A DNA stretch of 64,000 nt, from NCBI GenBank assembly GCA_043228905.1, contig JBHGNT010000003.1:5270001-5334000 (forward strand), written 5' to 3'. Both the position numbers and the translations under genes were made by a program. This document shows, piece after piece, positions 43,771-54,918 of this stretch (position 1 is its first letter; each line of letters starts with the position of its first letter). Below the pieces are notes generated by a model. The model made no database searches. It was not told where the DNA came from and worked only from the letters and a program-made list of their open reading frames with translations. The DNA comes from Azolla caroliniana (taxonomy: Eukaryota > Polypodiophyta).

Positions 43771-45738
43771 TCAGCGATCGGCGACGTTGCCAGCCCAATC
43801 AACATCGGTGTAGCCGACTAACTGCGCGGCTGCACCGGTCCGATATAGCAGTCCGCGGTCCTTAGTGCCACTTACGTACCGCAGTACGCGTTGCGCACAC
43901 TGAAGGTGCTGCTCGGTAGGTCGCGCCATGAACTGACTGATCACCCCGACCGGATAACTGAGGTCGGGTCGGGTGATGGTCAAGTATATGAGGCTTCCGA
44001 CAATTTGTCGGAACCTCGTCGGGTCGCATACCTCTCCCGTATTGGGACGAAGCTTGATAGTTCTGTCCAGAGGAGTCGAGATGGACTTACAGTCGGCCAT
44101 CCCGAGTTTGAAGAGCATACCCAGCACGTAATGACGTTGGTTGATCAATATGCCTTCGGGGGTACGGATCACTTCGATCCCGAGGAAGTAATGAAGGTCC
44201 CCTAGATCCTTCATGTCGAACGATGCCGCAAGCTGGAGCTTTACGCGGTCGATTTCACCTAGGTCGGCGCCGGTGATGACCAAGTCATCAACATATAGTA
44301 AAATACAAACCGGTCCGAGTCGACCTTTCCGGATGAACAGGGAAGAGTTCGATTTTGACGTGACGAAGCCCATCCGACGCAGTTGTTGCGTGATATTCGC
44401 ATTCCAGGCACGCGGGGCTTGCTTCAGTCTGTAAAGGGACTTCTTCAGTCGGCATATTGCCGAGGAGTTCATTCCGGAGTGAAATGCGGGGGGTTGTACC
44501 ATGTATACTTGTTCCTCAAGGTCACCCTGCAGCAACGCATTCTTTACATCCATTTGATGTAGGTGCCACCCCTTGGCCGCGGCTACTGCGAGCAAAACAC
44601 GGACGGTCGTCATTTTCGCGACCGGCGCAAATGTCTCATCGTAGTCGATGCCGTGTTTCTGCGGGTAGCCCTTTGCCACTAGCCGAGCCTTGTACCGGTT
44701 GACCGAGCCATCGGTGTTGTACTTCACTTTGTACACCCACCTACACCCAATCAGCTTCACACCCTTCGGTGCGTCAACCAGGTCCCAGGTCACGTTCTCC
44801 GCCAATGCGTGCATCTCTTCCTCCATCGCGGCACGCCAATTCGCGTCTTTAGCCGCTTCTGCGTAGCTCTCCGGCTCACGCACTTCCGCTACACGGGTCA
44901 TGTACGCATAATGATGCGCCATGTACTCGTTGTATCCGAGCAGCAAAGCAGGATTCTTCTGGCAGGTAGATCGACGTAATCTCACGTTAGCCGATGTCGA
45001 GGCCTTCTCGGTTGACGCAGCCTTCACCTTTAAAGACCTGTCACCGGTTCCCTCAGAGTCGGACTCGCGTCGGTCTGACTCATTCTTATCCGTGCCGGAA
45101 TCCGACACCTTCTTCTTCCCTTTCTCTTTGCGTGCAAGCTGTATCCTCGGCTTCCTACGCGGGGAATGCACGGCCGAGTCTCCACTACTCGCCGGCTCTT
45201 CATCGGACTGGTCGTACCGATTCAGTCGTCCAATCGGTCCACTTAACCATAGTGAAATCGGAGTCTCTTCGCGGGTCTCGATTTCGGGCTCATCCGGAGG
45301 CATCTCGGCCTCCGTGAACTCATCGTCAGAGCTCGGATTGGAGTCGAGGTTCGTAGTCGGGGGCGAGTACCAGGACGCGGACTCGTCAACCACAACGTCG
45401 CGGCTGACACGCGCTTGTTTGGTGCGAGGGTTATAGCACTTATAACCATTCTGCTCGTCCGAGTAACCGACCAAGATGCATTTCTCGGCCTTTGCGTCCA
45501 GCTTCCTCCTTTTCTCCTTCGGTACATGCACATACGCAATGCTACCGAACACCCTCAAGTGTCGCAAGTTCGGCTTCGTTCCGAAATATAGCTCGTGTGC
45601 CGACACTTTGTCTCCGATCCGGTTCTGGATGTATACCGCAGTCCTTACCGCCTCGGCCCAATAGAACTTGGGCAAGCTCTTCTCCTCCAACATTGCCCGT
45701 GCCGCTTCCACAATTGACCGATTCTTCCTCTCGGCCAC
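43771..45738 (-). CDS. Copia-C integrase C-terminus and reverse transcriptase
   Basis: Open for 655 residues. It starts at the end of the integrase core (VAERKNRSIVEAARAMLEEK; the catalytic E is in VAER). The C-terminal integrase part is HLRVFGSIAYVHVPKEKRRK, followed by a long acidic and basic linker. RT: VKLIGCRWVYKVKYNTDGSV, VKNALLQGDLEEQVYMVQPP, CRLKKSLYRLKQAPRAWNAN, then the catalytic ILLYVDDLVI. It ends in a TGA where related elements continue (VADR, stop, S-T-S-G-Y). Part of a polyprotein; a stop at 45741-45739 separates it from the upstream integrase frame. Confidence 0.85.
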   Translation of the reverse strand: MAERKNRSIVEAARAMLEEKSLPKFYWAEAVRTAVYIQNRIGDKVSAHELYFGTKPNLRHLRVFGSIAYVHVPKEKRRKLDAKAEKCILVGYSDEQNGYKCYNPRTKQARVSRDVVVDESASWYSPPTTNLDSNPSSDDEFTEAEMPPDEPEIETREETPISLWLSGPIGRLNRYDQSDEEPASSGDSAVHSPRRKPRIQLARKEKGKKKVSDSGTDKNESDRRESDSEGTGDRSLKVKAASTEKASTSANVRLRRSTCQKNPALLLGYNEYMAHHYAYMTRVAEVREPESYAEAAKDANWRAAMEEEMHALAENVTWDLVDAPKGVKLIGCRWVYKVKYNTDGSVNRYKARLVAKGYPQKHGIDYDETFAPVAKMTTVRVLLAVAAAKGWHLHQMDVKNALLQGDLEEQVYMVQPPAFHSGMNSSAICRLKKSLYRLKQAPRAWNANITQQLRRMGFVTSKSNSSLFIRKGRLGPVCILLYVDDLVITGADLGEIDRVKLQLAASFDMKDLGDLHYFLGIEVIRTPEGILINQRHYVLGMLFKLGMADCKSISTPLDRTIKLRPNTGEVCDPTRFRQIVGSLIYLTITRPDLSYPVGVISQFMARPTEQHLQCAQRVLRYVSGTKDRGLLYRTGAAAQLVGYTDVDWAGNVADR

Positions 45739-46870
45739 GCCGTTCTACTCCGGCGTGTATCTGCAACTGAATTCGTGCCGAATTCCCATTTGTTGTAGAT
45801 AACCATTGAATTGACCGCAAAAGTACTCTTTCTCGCCATCCGACCACAGGCACTTGATCTTTCGTCCCATTTCCGTTTCCACGAACCCTTTGAGGTCCCG
45901 GAAACAGTCGAAGACTTCGCTCTTCCTCTCAATGAGGTAGATCCACGTGTGCCGCGTGTGGTCGTCGATGAAGGAGATGAAATATCGGCTCCCGCCAAGA
46001 CTAACGTCCCCCATACATCGGAGTGTATAAGGTCGAGCTTGTTCCGGCTCCGGTTTCGCTCGTTGGTGAAGGGAAGGCGGTGTTGCTTCCCGAGTTGGCA
46101 GGCTTCACAAATTTGTGCCTTTTGGCCACTAAATTTGGGCAATCCGAACACTACCTGTTTCGATTGCAGATCTTGAAGCCGCTGGTGGTTGACGTGGCCT
46201 ATCTGCTTGTGCCACAAGTCGATGTCCGACTCGGATTTTTGTCCCTTCGCGAACATTGCGGTGCCGCCGTCAGTGGAGTCGAGGATGAACATCCTCCCGT
46301 CTCTGTGCCCTTGTGCAATCACACGACCTTCTTCCTCAATGAAGCACCCGAGGTGTGTAAACCGAACCTCCATCCCTTGGTTGACGATTTGTCTGACTGA
46401 GACCAAGTTTTTCGTGATTGTCGAAACGTGTAGCACGTTCATGAGTTTCCCTTTCTGCCCGACATGGCTAAGGGGAACTTCTCCAAAATTCGCGATCGGA
46501 TGCGAAGTGTCGTCTCCTGTTGCGACTACTCCAGGTTGTATCAGTTTTTCAAGGTACGAGAACCACTCCTTATGGCTCGTCATGTGGTTTGACGTGCCGG
46601 AGTCTACGTACCACACCTCGTCCGATCTCGGGGTGGTCTGTTTCATTGAGTTTGCTTCGTGTCTCGTCACGAAGGCAGACCCTTCTCCGGCTCTCCCGGA
46701 GTCTTCGGCGTAGTGCGATCACTGCTGATTTCCCTTGTCGGTATGTCCGGAGCTGTTTCCGGAACCGGTTCTCTCCAAATCGGCGCGCTTCTTCCAGCAC
46801 TCGCTTTCCTGGTGGCCTTTCTTGCCACAGTACCAGCACTCCGTGATGGCCTTCCCTTGCCGGTTCTCAT
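45739..46870 (-). pseudogene. Copia-C zinc knuckle, protease and integrase core
   Basis: Zinc knuckle CWYCGKKGHQESECWKKRAD at about 46855-46795, protease WYVDSGTSNHMTSHKEW (intact DSG), then LWHKQIGHVNHQRLQDLQ and CEACQLGKQHRLPF (pre-integrase zinc domain). A 1-base loss at about 46016 shifts the frame after HSDVWG; the core continues RYFISFIDDHTRHTWIYL and CLWSDGEKEYF. TAG at 45741-45739 replaces the codon before NGVAER. The element is otherwise complete here. Confidence 0.85.
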
Positions 46871-46964
46871 TGTTGAAGACAAGGCCGTGTCGATGCGGAA
46901 GATCAAGAAGCATTCGATTAGGGTTTGAGTACCTGCGTATGACAGTTTCTGAGATCGTGCACAT

Positions 46965-47006
<42 letters not shown>

Positions 47007-47193
47007 GCACAAAAGACTCTTTCTGTTCCATAGAAAACAATAATACAACCAACCTTACAAAAAGGTTACAAGGTCACTATATATAGTGACCGACTTAGGG
47101 CAACTACCATTTATGCTAATTACACAAATGGCCCGAACTTGATCTATACAAAGGGATAGTGTGAATACGTCCATTATACACTTGTATTCGACA
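46871..47193 (-). repeat. Copia-D 3' LTR
   Basis: 323 bp; on the minus strand TGTCGAATACAAG to GTCTTCAACA. It differs from the other LTR at very few positions, mainly in the GA microsatellite, so insertion is recent. Polypurine tract CATTACGGGGGAG abuts it. Confidence 0.95.
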
Positions 47194-47386
47194 CTCCCCC
47201 GTAATGGGCGTATACATGGGTTATCTAAGATTACAGGTATAAACCTAGGTTCTCGGACATATCAGTTTTGTTCGAGTCGGCAGGGTCCGAAGGCAGAAGA
47301 CCGGACTGGTCGGGTCGGAAGAGTTGAAGCCGATCATTAGGGAACTGATGTCGGTTGTCTGAAACCATCCTGCGCTGTGTCCGGCT

Positions 47387-48541
47387 CTAACCGGACTGGT
47401 TTGTCGTTACGCCCATCTGATGCCGAAGGGACCGAAAGCGGTCTGCCGAAAGACACTTGGTCATTCCATCTGCGACATTGTCGGTTGTGGATATTTTCTC
47501 TAGACCGATTTTCCCTGAAATGACGCAGTCCCGAACGAAGTGATATCGAACGTCGATATGTTTGGAGGCGTTGTGGTGAACCGGATTTCTCGACAAGGCA
47601 ACAACACCTTGACTGTCGCTATAGACAACTGGGGCCGAGTCATGATCGACTTGTCGAAACGTGTGCGCCAGCCGGCCGAGCCACAAAGCTTCTTTTGCAG
47701 CGTCGGACGCAGCTACATATTCTGCTTCGGTTGTTGAGGTCGCTGTGCACTCCTGAAGTTTCGACTTCCACGAAACTGCTCCATTGCCGAATTTGAAGCA
47801 GTATCCAGTTGTTGATTTCCGATTGTCTATACAGCCGGCGAAGTCCGAGTCGGTGTAACCGACTACGCCTGAGGTTGAGTTCGGACCGAAAAGAATGTCG
47901 TGATCTTTTGTGCCAGCCAGATATTTGAACACATGCTTGACTGCGTTCCAATGCGATCGGCCAGGATTGTGCATAAATCTACTAACGACTCCTACGGCAT
48001 GAGAAATATCAGGCCGTGTCGCGACCATCAGGTACATAAGGGAGCCGACTGCCGGTGCATACGGTACCGACTTCATATCTTCCCCCTCCGGACCGGATGT
48101 CGGGCAGTCTCGCTGAGAGAGCCGAAGATTCATGGGGAGCGGGGTTGAAGCAGATTTGGCTGATTTCATGTTGAAGCGTTCCAAGACACGTCCGATATAG
48201 TCGGTCTGAGACAAAAAAAGATGTCGTTTATCGCGATGACGACTAATCTTCATGCCAAGTATGTGTCGTGCCGGACCGAGGTCCTTCATGGCAAACTTCA
48301 ACCGTAGTTGCCGAATGAGATCGGCAAGTTCGCCCGCGTGGCGTCCAGAAATTAGCATGTCGTCCACGTAAATGATGAGGAAGATGGGTGATCCATCTTG
48401 AGTTGTGTTGGTAAAAAGACAATGGTCCTCATCGCTTTTTGAGAAGCCGATCGATTGGATGAAGTCGTCGAACTTCTTGTACCATTGTCGCGGTATAAAT
48501 TTCCTCTTCAAGATCACCATGGAGGAAGGCTGTTTTGACAT
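47387..48541 (-). pseudogene. Copia-D RT (C-terminal half) and RNase H
   Basis: It is read from about 48495: QWYKKFDDFIQSIGFSKSDE, catalytic box IIYVDDMLISG, FAMKDLGPARHILGM, then RNase H with VGYTDSDFAGCIDNRKSTTG, STTEAEYVAASDAAKEALWL, VYSDSQGVVALSRNPVHHNA and VADGMTKCLSADRF. Ends at a stop at 47387. About 86 bp are missing just before it compared with Copia-B, so it is out of frame with the upstream part. Confidence 0.9.
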
Positions 48542-49529
48542 CTAGCTGAATCAGCTCCAAGTTGTTGGCTGCCACTACGCCGAGTAGAAAACGAAGGGTT
48601 GTCATTTTCACCACTGGTGAAAAAATCTCGTCGAAGTCGACGCCATATTCTTGTCGGAAGCCCTTTGCAACTAATCTGGCCTTGTACTTTGGGGTGGTCG
48701 AATCAGACGTCTCTTTTAGTCGATAAACCCACTTGCAAGGAAGAGCACGTCGATTCTTAGGTAATTCGACCAGATCCCAAGTCTTGTTTGCCCGAATGGA
48801 GTGCATTTCCGACTCCATCGCCAGATGCCAGGTGGCTGAATCGACAGATGTCGATGCTTCTTCGTAAGACGTCGGTTCGCCGGCGTCGGTGAAGAAAATT
48901 CCAGGAGAATACCTCTCCGGAGGTTGCGACAGTCTCTCGGATCGTCGAGGTATGATTGGACTGGTCGCATCGGGTATCGCGGTCGGATGGTCCGAAAGCG
49001 AATTATTCTGCTGTGCTGAGTCAGAGTTGTCCGAGTCGGGGGTGTAAGGTTCAGCTACCCGTGAAGCTGACCGTGTGTTAAGAGTGGGGCCTTCTTGAAG
49101 GGTCGGCACATCGGAAAATGTTACCCTTCGAACTTCGATCGGTTTTTCGACTGATGGATTCATAGCCGACTCGTTGAACACAACGTCCGAACTTCGAACG
49201 ATTTGTCTGCGTTCGGGGTCCCAGAGTCGGTATCCCATTTCGCTGTCTGATCCATATCCAAGGAAAATGCATTTCCTGGACCGAGGTGCAAGTTTTCGGC
49301 GATCATCTTTCGGAATAAGGGCGTAGGCCTCGCATCCGAAGATCCTCAGCTTGTCGTACTTCGGCTTACTGCCGATCCATAGTTCCTGAGGAATTTGAAG
49401 TCCTAGAGGTCTGCTTGGCGACATATTGATTATGTGTACTGCCGTGAGTAGAGCCTCTGCCCAGAAGCCATCCGACAGTCCGGAGTGTTGGAGCATGGAA
49501 ACTATCCGTTCTTGGATTGTCCGATTCAT
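48429..49529 (-). pseudogene. Copia-D integrase C-terminus and RT N-terminus
   Basis: Starts MNRTIQERIVSMLQ after the catalytic E. IIPRRSERLSQPPERYSPGI, MESEMHSIRANKTWDLVELP and VDFDEIFSPVVKMTTLRFLL lead up to HGDLEEEIY, where the deletion junction (about 48492) shifts the frame. Confidence 0.9.
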
Positions 49530-49595
49530 GCGTTCTGCAATCCCGTTTTGCTCCGGACTGTGTGGTGCTGTAAATTCACGTCGGATGCCGCGTTG

Positions 49596-51335
49596 TCAGC
49601 AGAATTTGACGAATTCTTCTGATTTGAACTCTCCCCCATTGTCGGTCCGAAAGCATTTCAGTTTTCGGTCAGTTTGATTTTCTACCATAGCGAGCCAATC
49701 GGAGAAGATCGAGAAGACACGATCTTTGGTGCGAATTGGATAAGCCCACACCTTTCGAGTCGAATCGTCAATAAAACTGACGAAGTAAGAGGCACCGCCG
49801 AGAGACTGATGCGGCATTGGGCCACAGACGTCCGAGTGGACTAAATCGAGAGGTCTCGTTTCTCTTGGTGCTGATGTCGGGTGTGATGCGGCTGCTTGTT
49901 TGCCATACTGGCAATGTTCGCAGAATTGATGGTCCGAGAAGGAGAGTTTAGGGATGTATCCGGCTCTAGATAGGTGCGTAATGCCGGCCTTGCTGAGGTG
50001 TCCTAATCTTCTGTGCCATAGTGATGACACAGGAATATCCACCAAAAACAGGTTACCCTCTCTGAGCGTAACATGTAACGGATACAGTGAGTGTATCTTG
50101 GGTCCTCTAGCAAGCAGGAGGTTCCCCCTGTGGAGTGTCCACCCTCCCGAAGAAAAACCGGCACGAATGCCGTCTTCATCTAGTTGTCCGACTGAGATCA
50201 ATGGCCTTGAGAGCTCGGGTACATGTCGGACATTGTGAAGTACAAGTGTAGAGCCACCTGCAAGGTTGAGCTCTACTGTGCCGATTCCAATGATGTCACA
50301 GTGTTGCGAGTTGCCGACTCGAACTGAGTCGGAGTGACGGATCGTATATTGCCGAAATTGGGATCGATGAGGAGTCACGTGAAATGACGCACCCGAATCT
50401 AAGAGCCATGTGCTCGATTCTTCAGTCGTGAACAGAACTTCTGATCCGACTGGATTTTCGATTGATAGTATGTTCGGGTCGTTTGGTAGCACATCAGCTG
50501 AGAAGCTAACGTAATTGATCTCCTCATGCCGGCCACTCTTCTTGTCCGATTTCTGAGACTTGTCGTTCTTGTTCTTGAGTGCGCGGCAGTCGGCTTTGAT
50601 GTGTCCGGGTTTCTTGCAATAGTTGCAGATTCGATTATCCCGTGACTGGCTCCGTCTTCGTTGATTGTTCGGCTGCCGTGAGGAATCTCTTCCTCGTATG
50701 TTCGATCGGTCTGTCGAACCTTGTACTACATAAGCGTCTTCTGTTGAGTCTTTGGCGAAAGACTTTCTCCGAGCTGCTTCGGTCAGGATTGCGCTCGTGA
50801 CTTCGGAGTATTTAACAGCCGTGGTTGACGCGTTGCACACGGTTGTGACGAAAGTTTCCCATGATGAGGGAAGGCTGCTCATGAGTATCATTGCTCTGAG
50901 TTCATCCTCGATTGCCGTCCCCTGAGATGAGATTTGGGAGCTTATGCTTTCGTACTCATTGAGATGTGCTTGAACCGAATCGGATTCTTTCATCCGCAAG
51001 TTGTAGAGGCGCCGGATCAGAAACATCTTTGTTGCAGCGACCTTCTTTTCGTAGGTGTCCGACAGTGTTTTCCACAGTTCGAATGCTGTCGTACACGATT
51101 GCACCGTAAAGTATACCGATTCCGATAGGTGCATCCGAATCGTGGCGCGGACGATTCTGTCCAGCTTCTGCCACTCAATTGGTTTGTATCCTTCTGGAGG
51201 TTCTTCATTTTCGATGGGATCGATTTGCCCCTTGACTATGAGATAGTCCTGCATTTGCTCCTTCCAGAAGTTGAAGTTTGATCCATCGAACTTTCGTAGA
51301 CTCATTTCTGACGAGCCGGATGTTGATGCCATCAA
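49596..51335 (-). CDS. Copia-D gag, protease and integrase core
   Basis: 579 residues in one frame. Gag: ATG at 51335 (or 51332), SNFNFWKEQMQDYLIVKGQI and ILMSSLPSSWETFV, zinc knuckle CNYCKKPGHIKADC at about residues 240-253. Protease: WLLDSGASFHVTPHRSQF. Pre-integrase zinc domain LWHRRLGHLSKAGITHL...CEHCQYGK. Integrase core: HSDVCGPMPHQSLGGASYFV (first D) and FRTDNGGEFKSEEFVKFC (second D). It stops at a TGA (49598-49596) where Copia-B reads CGG, before the catalytic E. Confidence 0.9.
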   Translation of the reverse strand: MMASTSGSSEMSLRKFDGSNFNFWKEQMQDYLIVKGQIDPIENEEPPEGYKPIEWQKLDRIVRATIRMHLSESVYFTVQSCTTAFELWKTLSDTYEKKVAATKMFLIRRLYNLRMKESDSVQAHLNEYESISSQISSQGTAIEDELRAMILMSSLPSSWETFVTTVCNASTTAVKYSEVTSAILTEAARRKSFAKDSTEDAYVVQGSTDRSNIRGRDSSRQPNNQRRRSQSRDNRICNYCKKPGHIKADCRALKNKNDKSQKSDKKSGRHEEINYVSFSADVLPNDPNILSIENPVGSEVLFTTEESSTWLLDSGASFHVTPHRSQFRQYTIRHSDSVRVGNSQHCDIIGIGTVELNLAGGSTLVLHNVRHVPELSRPLISVGQLDEDGIRAGFSSGGWTLHRGNLLLARGPKIHSLYPLHVTLREGNLFLVDIPVSSLWHRRLGHLSKAGITHLSRAGYIPKLSFSDHQFCEHCQYGKQAAASHPTSAPRETRPLDLVHSDVCGPMPHQSLGGASYFVSFIDDSTRKVWAYPIRTKDRVFSIFSDWLAMVENQTDRKLKCFRTDNGGEFKSEEFVKFC

Positions 51336-52015
51336 ATTTGGTTTCGGTTGACGAAGCTCGGTTCGGAGTTGACTACGAACCTTGTTGGAGTGCAGCCGGT
51401 TGGCTCACCCGATATCGTTCTAGTCGGATTTGGACCCGAGTCGGTTCGGCTTCGGATATATGAATTGTTAAACTTGCTCGAATTGACTCCGGTAACTTGA
51501 GGGACAGAACCGACTGGTCTTCCCGAATGTTGCCGAGTCGGAGTGAGCCCGGTTCGCTTCCGAATATATATGCCAAATGCCGATTATTGAAACCGATTGT
51601 CTGGACCGATTCTGCTTCGGGTGACTGCAGCGACGAGAGAGACGGATCCAACTGATCCTCCCGAATGTCGATCAGCCGGATGAAGCACGAATTGGGGTTG
51701 TTGTCTTGAGACCGATCTGCACCGAGTGGTTACAATGAGCGGCGAGCAGCGTTTGATGACCTCTTCAGATGCCGTTTAACCGAGTGGAGCACGATCGTGT
51801 CAATGTTGCACAAGGGGATTTCACCTCGAGCGGTTACGATCACAAGGAACAGAGTACAACCGGCTGGCTTACTCCAAGCGAAGATGATCTAACGCGATGA
51901 GATGCAAGCCTCGTTTCTCTTCTTCTTCTCTCTTCTTCGAATGACGCAAGAAACCGAATGCTGTGCAGGCTGAGATGACGGCCGACAGCGAGTTGAAGGA
52001 CCGAATACTGTGCAG
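51336..52015 (-). other. Copia-D untranslated leader
   Basis: About 680 bases between primer site and gag start, without a supported coding frame. Confidence 0.6.
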
Positions 52016-52027
52016 GCTCTGATACCA
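52016..52027 (-). other. Copia-D primer-binding site
   Basis: Minus strand TGGTATCAGAGC, the canonical plant Copia initiator tRNA-Met site, two bases inside the LTR. Confidence 0.9.
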
Positions 52028-52029
52028 GA

Positions 52030-52117
52030 TGTTGAAGACAAGGCCGTGTCGATGCGGAAGATCAAGAAGCATTCGATTAGGGTTTGAGTACCTGCGTATG
52101 ACAGTTTCTGAGATCGT

Positions 52118-52166
<49 letters not shown>

Positions 52167-52352
52167 CACAAAAGACTCTTTCTATTCCATAGAAAACAAT
52201 AATACAACCAACCTTACAAAAAGGTTACAAGGTCACTATATATAGTGACCGACTTAGGGCAACTACCATTTATGCTAATTACACAAATGGCCCGAACTTG
52301 ATCTATACAAAGGGATAGTGTGAATACGTCCATTATACACTTGTATTCGACA
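52030..52352 (-). repeat. Copia-D 5' LTR
   Basis: 323 bp, near identical to 46871-47193. The TATA region (ACTATATATAGTGACC) lies at about 52234-52249. Confidence 0.95.
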
Positions 52353-52357
52353 CTCAT

Positions 52358-53111
52358 CGCTTCGACTCCCCCTGTTTCCGGAGGGTCCGGAGTTGCTATC
52401 GGCATCACTTTGGTGCCTTCTTCCTTGATCTCGTCGGCCGCCTCCATTGCGCGCCGACTCGCCTCGTCCTCCACGTCCACGGGGCCTATCTCCCTCCGTG
52501 TACAACATTCTGTTGTCGGTGTGCGTGCTTGTAGATGCACCCGCATGGTTCTCCTCTACCAGGAGCATTGACTGTAAGTCAAAAAAGGACGGCGTATTCT
52601 CCCGGGTACACACAGTCGTTCGAAAAGCTCCGAACTTCGACGCCAAACCTCCGAGACAGATCTGGACCATCTCGCTCTCCTCAATGTTCACCTCTATGGA
52701 GGCGAGGGAGTCGCAGATATCCTTGATCTTCGAGGTATAGTCCGCCACCGACAAGTTGCGTTGTCATAGGTTGCTCAACTCCTGTCGGAGCTGAAGCTTC
52801 CTAGCTGTGGTGCTCGCGGCGAAAATCTTCTTCAGATTTTCCCACGCACCCTTCGGCGTCTTTGCATCCCGAACATAGCTCAACAGTTGTTCGCCCACAC
52901 ACAACGCGAAGCAGTATAATACCCTGCTCGCCGATTGCTCCCACGACGGGAAGTCTCTGTGTGTCGATTCGGGTGTTGCGTCATTAGCTCCTTCGACATA
53001 ACTCCAGTAGTCGTGTCCGAGCAGGTACTGGTGCATCTTGTAGGACCAAGACGCATAGTTGGTTCTGTCGAGCTTCTCTGTTGGAAGCGAGCTCGCCATG
53101 CCTCTATCCAT
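52358..53111 (-). pseudogene. Copia-C gag
   Basis: ATG at 53111. LPTEKLDRTNYASWSYKMHQ, ASRVLYCFALCVGEQLL and TARKLQLRQELSNL up to a TGA at 52764-52762 (from CGA if the family reads LRQRN). Then NLSVADYTSKIKDICDSLAS, MLLVEENHAGAST and an Arg/Gly-rich part up to the CTCAT insertion site of Copia-D. The zinc knuckle continues at 46870. Confidence 0.85.
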
Positions 53112-53171
53112 CGTTCTTCTTGTTCTTCTTCGTCAAGCTATGTCGGCTGCAGAGAGGTTCGCAACCCTCGT

Positions 53172-53183
53172 GCTCTGATACCA
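53172..53183 (-). other. Copia-C primer-binding site
   Basis: Minus strand TGGTATCAGAGC, immediately next to the LTR. Confidence 0.9.
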
Positions 53184-53570
53184 TGTAGAAAGTACCATGC
53201 GGAAGCAAGTATGAAGACCGAATAGAAGGGAGGAAACTCAGGTTTAATGGAGAGCTTGAGCTTACACGGTATACGCAAGAGAGACAGCGAGAGAAACACA
53301 AAAAACTATATTCAACAATAATACTCAATCTGTACATAAGACGTGCTTCAGTGAACACTTTTATATAAGTCCTAGAAGGATTGACCGAAGTACTGACAGT
53401 ACTTCAATGCTCATTAAGAGCTCCTACACTAACTCCCAAATATATTCCTCATGGAATATCTTTCCTAACGGCCTCCCGGTTTACGCACTCGGCCTAACCG
53501 ATCAGTCCCAACCGATCTGGTCCTCGGCTTCTTCAGCCGATTCAGTCGATGTTGAGCTTGTCTCTCAACA
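53184..53570 (-). repeat. Copia-C 5' LTR
   Basis: 387 bp, uninterrupted. On the minus strand TGTTGAGAGACAAGC to TTTCTACA. It shows the unoccupied site of Gypsy-F (ACACGGTATACGC at about 53263). Confidence 0.95.
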
Positions 53571-54918
53571 AATATGGCGTCGACTTCGACGAAATCTTTT
53601 CACCAGTGGTGAAAATGTCAACCCTTCATTTCATGCTCGGCGTCGTGGCCGCCGACAACTTGGAGCTGATTCAGCTAGATGTAAAAACGACATTTCTCCA
53701 CGGTGACCTACAGGAGGAAATCTATATGGAGCAGCTGAAAGGCTTTGTTGCATCCGGCTAGGAACATCTAGTTTGTCAACTCAGGAAGAGTTTATACGGC
53801 CTCAAACAGGCACCTCGACAGCGGTACAAGAAGTTCGACGACTTCATCCACTCGGTCTGCTTCTCCAAGAGCGATGACGACCATTGTCTCTTCACCAAAA
53901 TAGCTCAAGACGGGTCTCCCGTCTTCCTCATCATTTACGTGGACGACATGCTACTCTCCGGCCGACATGCCGGAGAACTCACCGAACTCGTTCGGAAATT
54001 GCAGTTGAAGTTTGCCATGAAGGACCTCGGTCTGGCAAGACACATACTTGGTATGAAGATTAGTCGGCATCGCGATACACGGCAACTTTTCTTGTCTCAA
54101 ACCGACTACATCAGACGTGTCTTGGAACGCTTCAACATGCACTCGGCCAAGTCTGCTTCAACCCCGCTCCCCATTAACCTTCGGCTGTCTCAACGAGACT
54201 GCCCAACATCCGGTCTAGAGGGGGAAGATATGAAGTCGGTACCATATGCACCTGCAGTCGGCTCCCTTATGTACGCAATGGTCGCGACACGGCCTTATAT
54301 CTCTCATGCCGTAGGAGTCGTCAGCAGATTCATGCACAACCCAGGCCGATCCCACTAGAACGTAGTCAAGCATGTGTTCAGATATCTAGCTGGCACAAAA
54401 GACCACGACATTCTTTTTAGCCTGAACTCAACCTCAGGCATAGTCGGTTACACCGACTCAGACTTCGCCGACTACGTGGACAGTCGAAAATCAACAACCG
54501 GATATTGTTTCAAATTCGGCAATGGAGCAATCTCGTGGAAGTCGAAACTTCAGGAGTGCACAACCACCTCAACTACCGAAGCAGAATATGTAGTTGCGTC
54601 TGACGCAACAAAAGAAGCTTTATGGCTCGGTCGGCTGGCGCACACATTTCGACAAGTCGACCTCGACTCGGCTCCAGTTGTCTACAACGATAGTCAGGGT
54701 GTTGTTGCTTTGTCAAAAAATCCGGTTCACCACAACGCCTCCAAGCACATTGACGTTTGATATCACTTTGTTCGGAACTGTGTCATTTCAGGGAAAATCG
54801 GTCTCGAGAAGATATCCACAACCGATAATGTCGTAGATGGAATGATCAAGTGTCTTTCGGCGGATCGCTTCCAGTCCCTTCGGCACAAGATGGGCGTAAT
54901 GAAAAAACGGTCCGGTTA
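53571..54918 (+). pseudogene. Copia-B RT C-terminal half and RNase H
   Basis: It resumes exactly at the AATAT duplication: KYGVDFDEIFSPVVKM, DVKTTFLHGDLQEEIYMEQ, stop at 53759-53761, KSLYGLKQAPRQRYKKF, catalytic IIYVDDMLLSG, TTEAEYVVASDATKEALWL, then stops at 54356-54358 (TGG to TAG) and 54758-54760 (CGA to TGA) where Copia-D reads through. Ends at KKRSG, stop, near 54918. Confidence 0.9.

Larger units (their letters stand above)
46871..52352 (-). mobile_element. Copia-D, minus strand, nested in Copia-C gag
   Basis: Complete with two 323-bp LTRs and a perfect CTCAT target duplication (46866-46870 and 52353-52357). Length 5482 bp. It interrupts Copia-C between the Gag core and zinc knuckle. 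Same family as Copia-B (nearly the same Gag start and RNase H). Two coding breaks are visible (TGA at 49598-49596, RT deletion near 48492). Confidence 0.95.
30698..53570 (-). mobile_element. Copia-C, minus strand, nested in Copia-B and hosting F, E1 and D
   Basis: Ends are TGTAGAAAG and CTCTCAACA; target duplication AATAT is perfect (30693-30697 and 53571-53575). The 5' LTR is at 53184-53570 and the primer site at 53172-53183. The 3' LTR is split by Gypsy-F (30698-30783 and 37637-37941). Its own coding lies at 53111-52358, 46870-45739 and 45738-43384. Same broad lineage as Copia-A by Gag and integrase, in opposite orientation. Confidence 0.9.
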
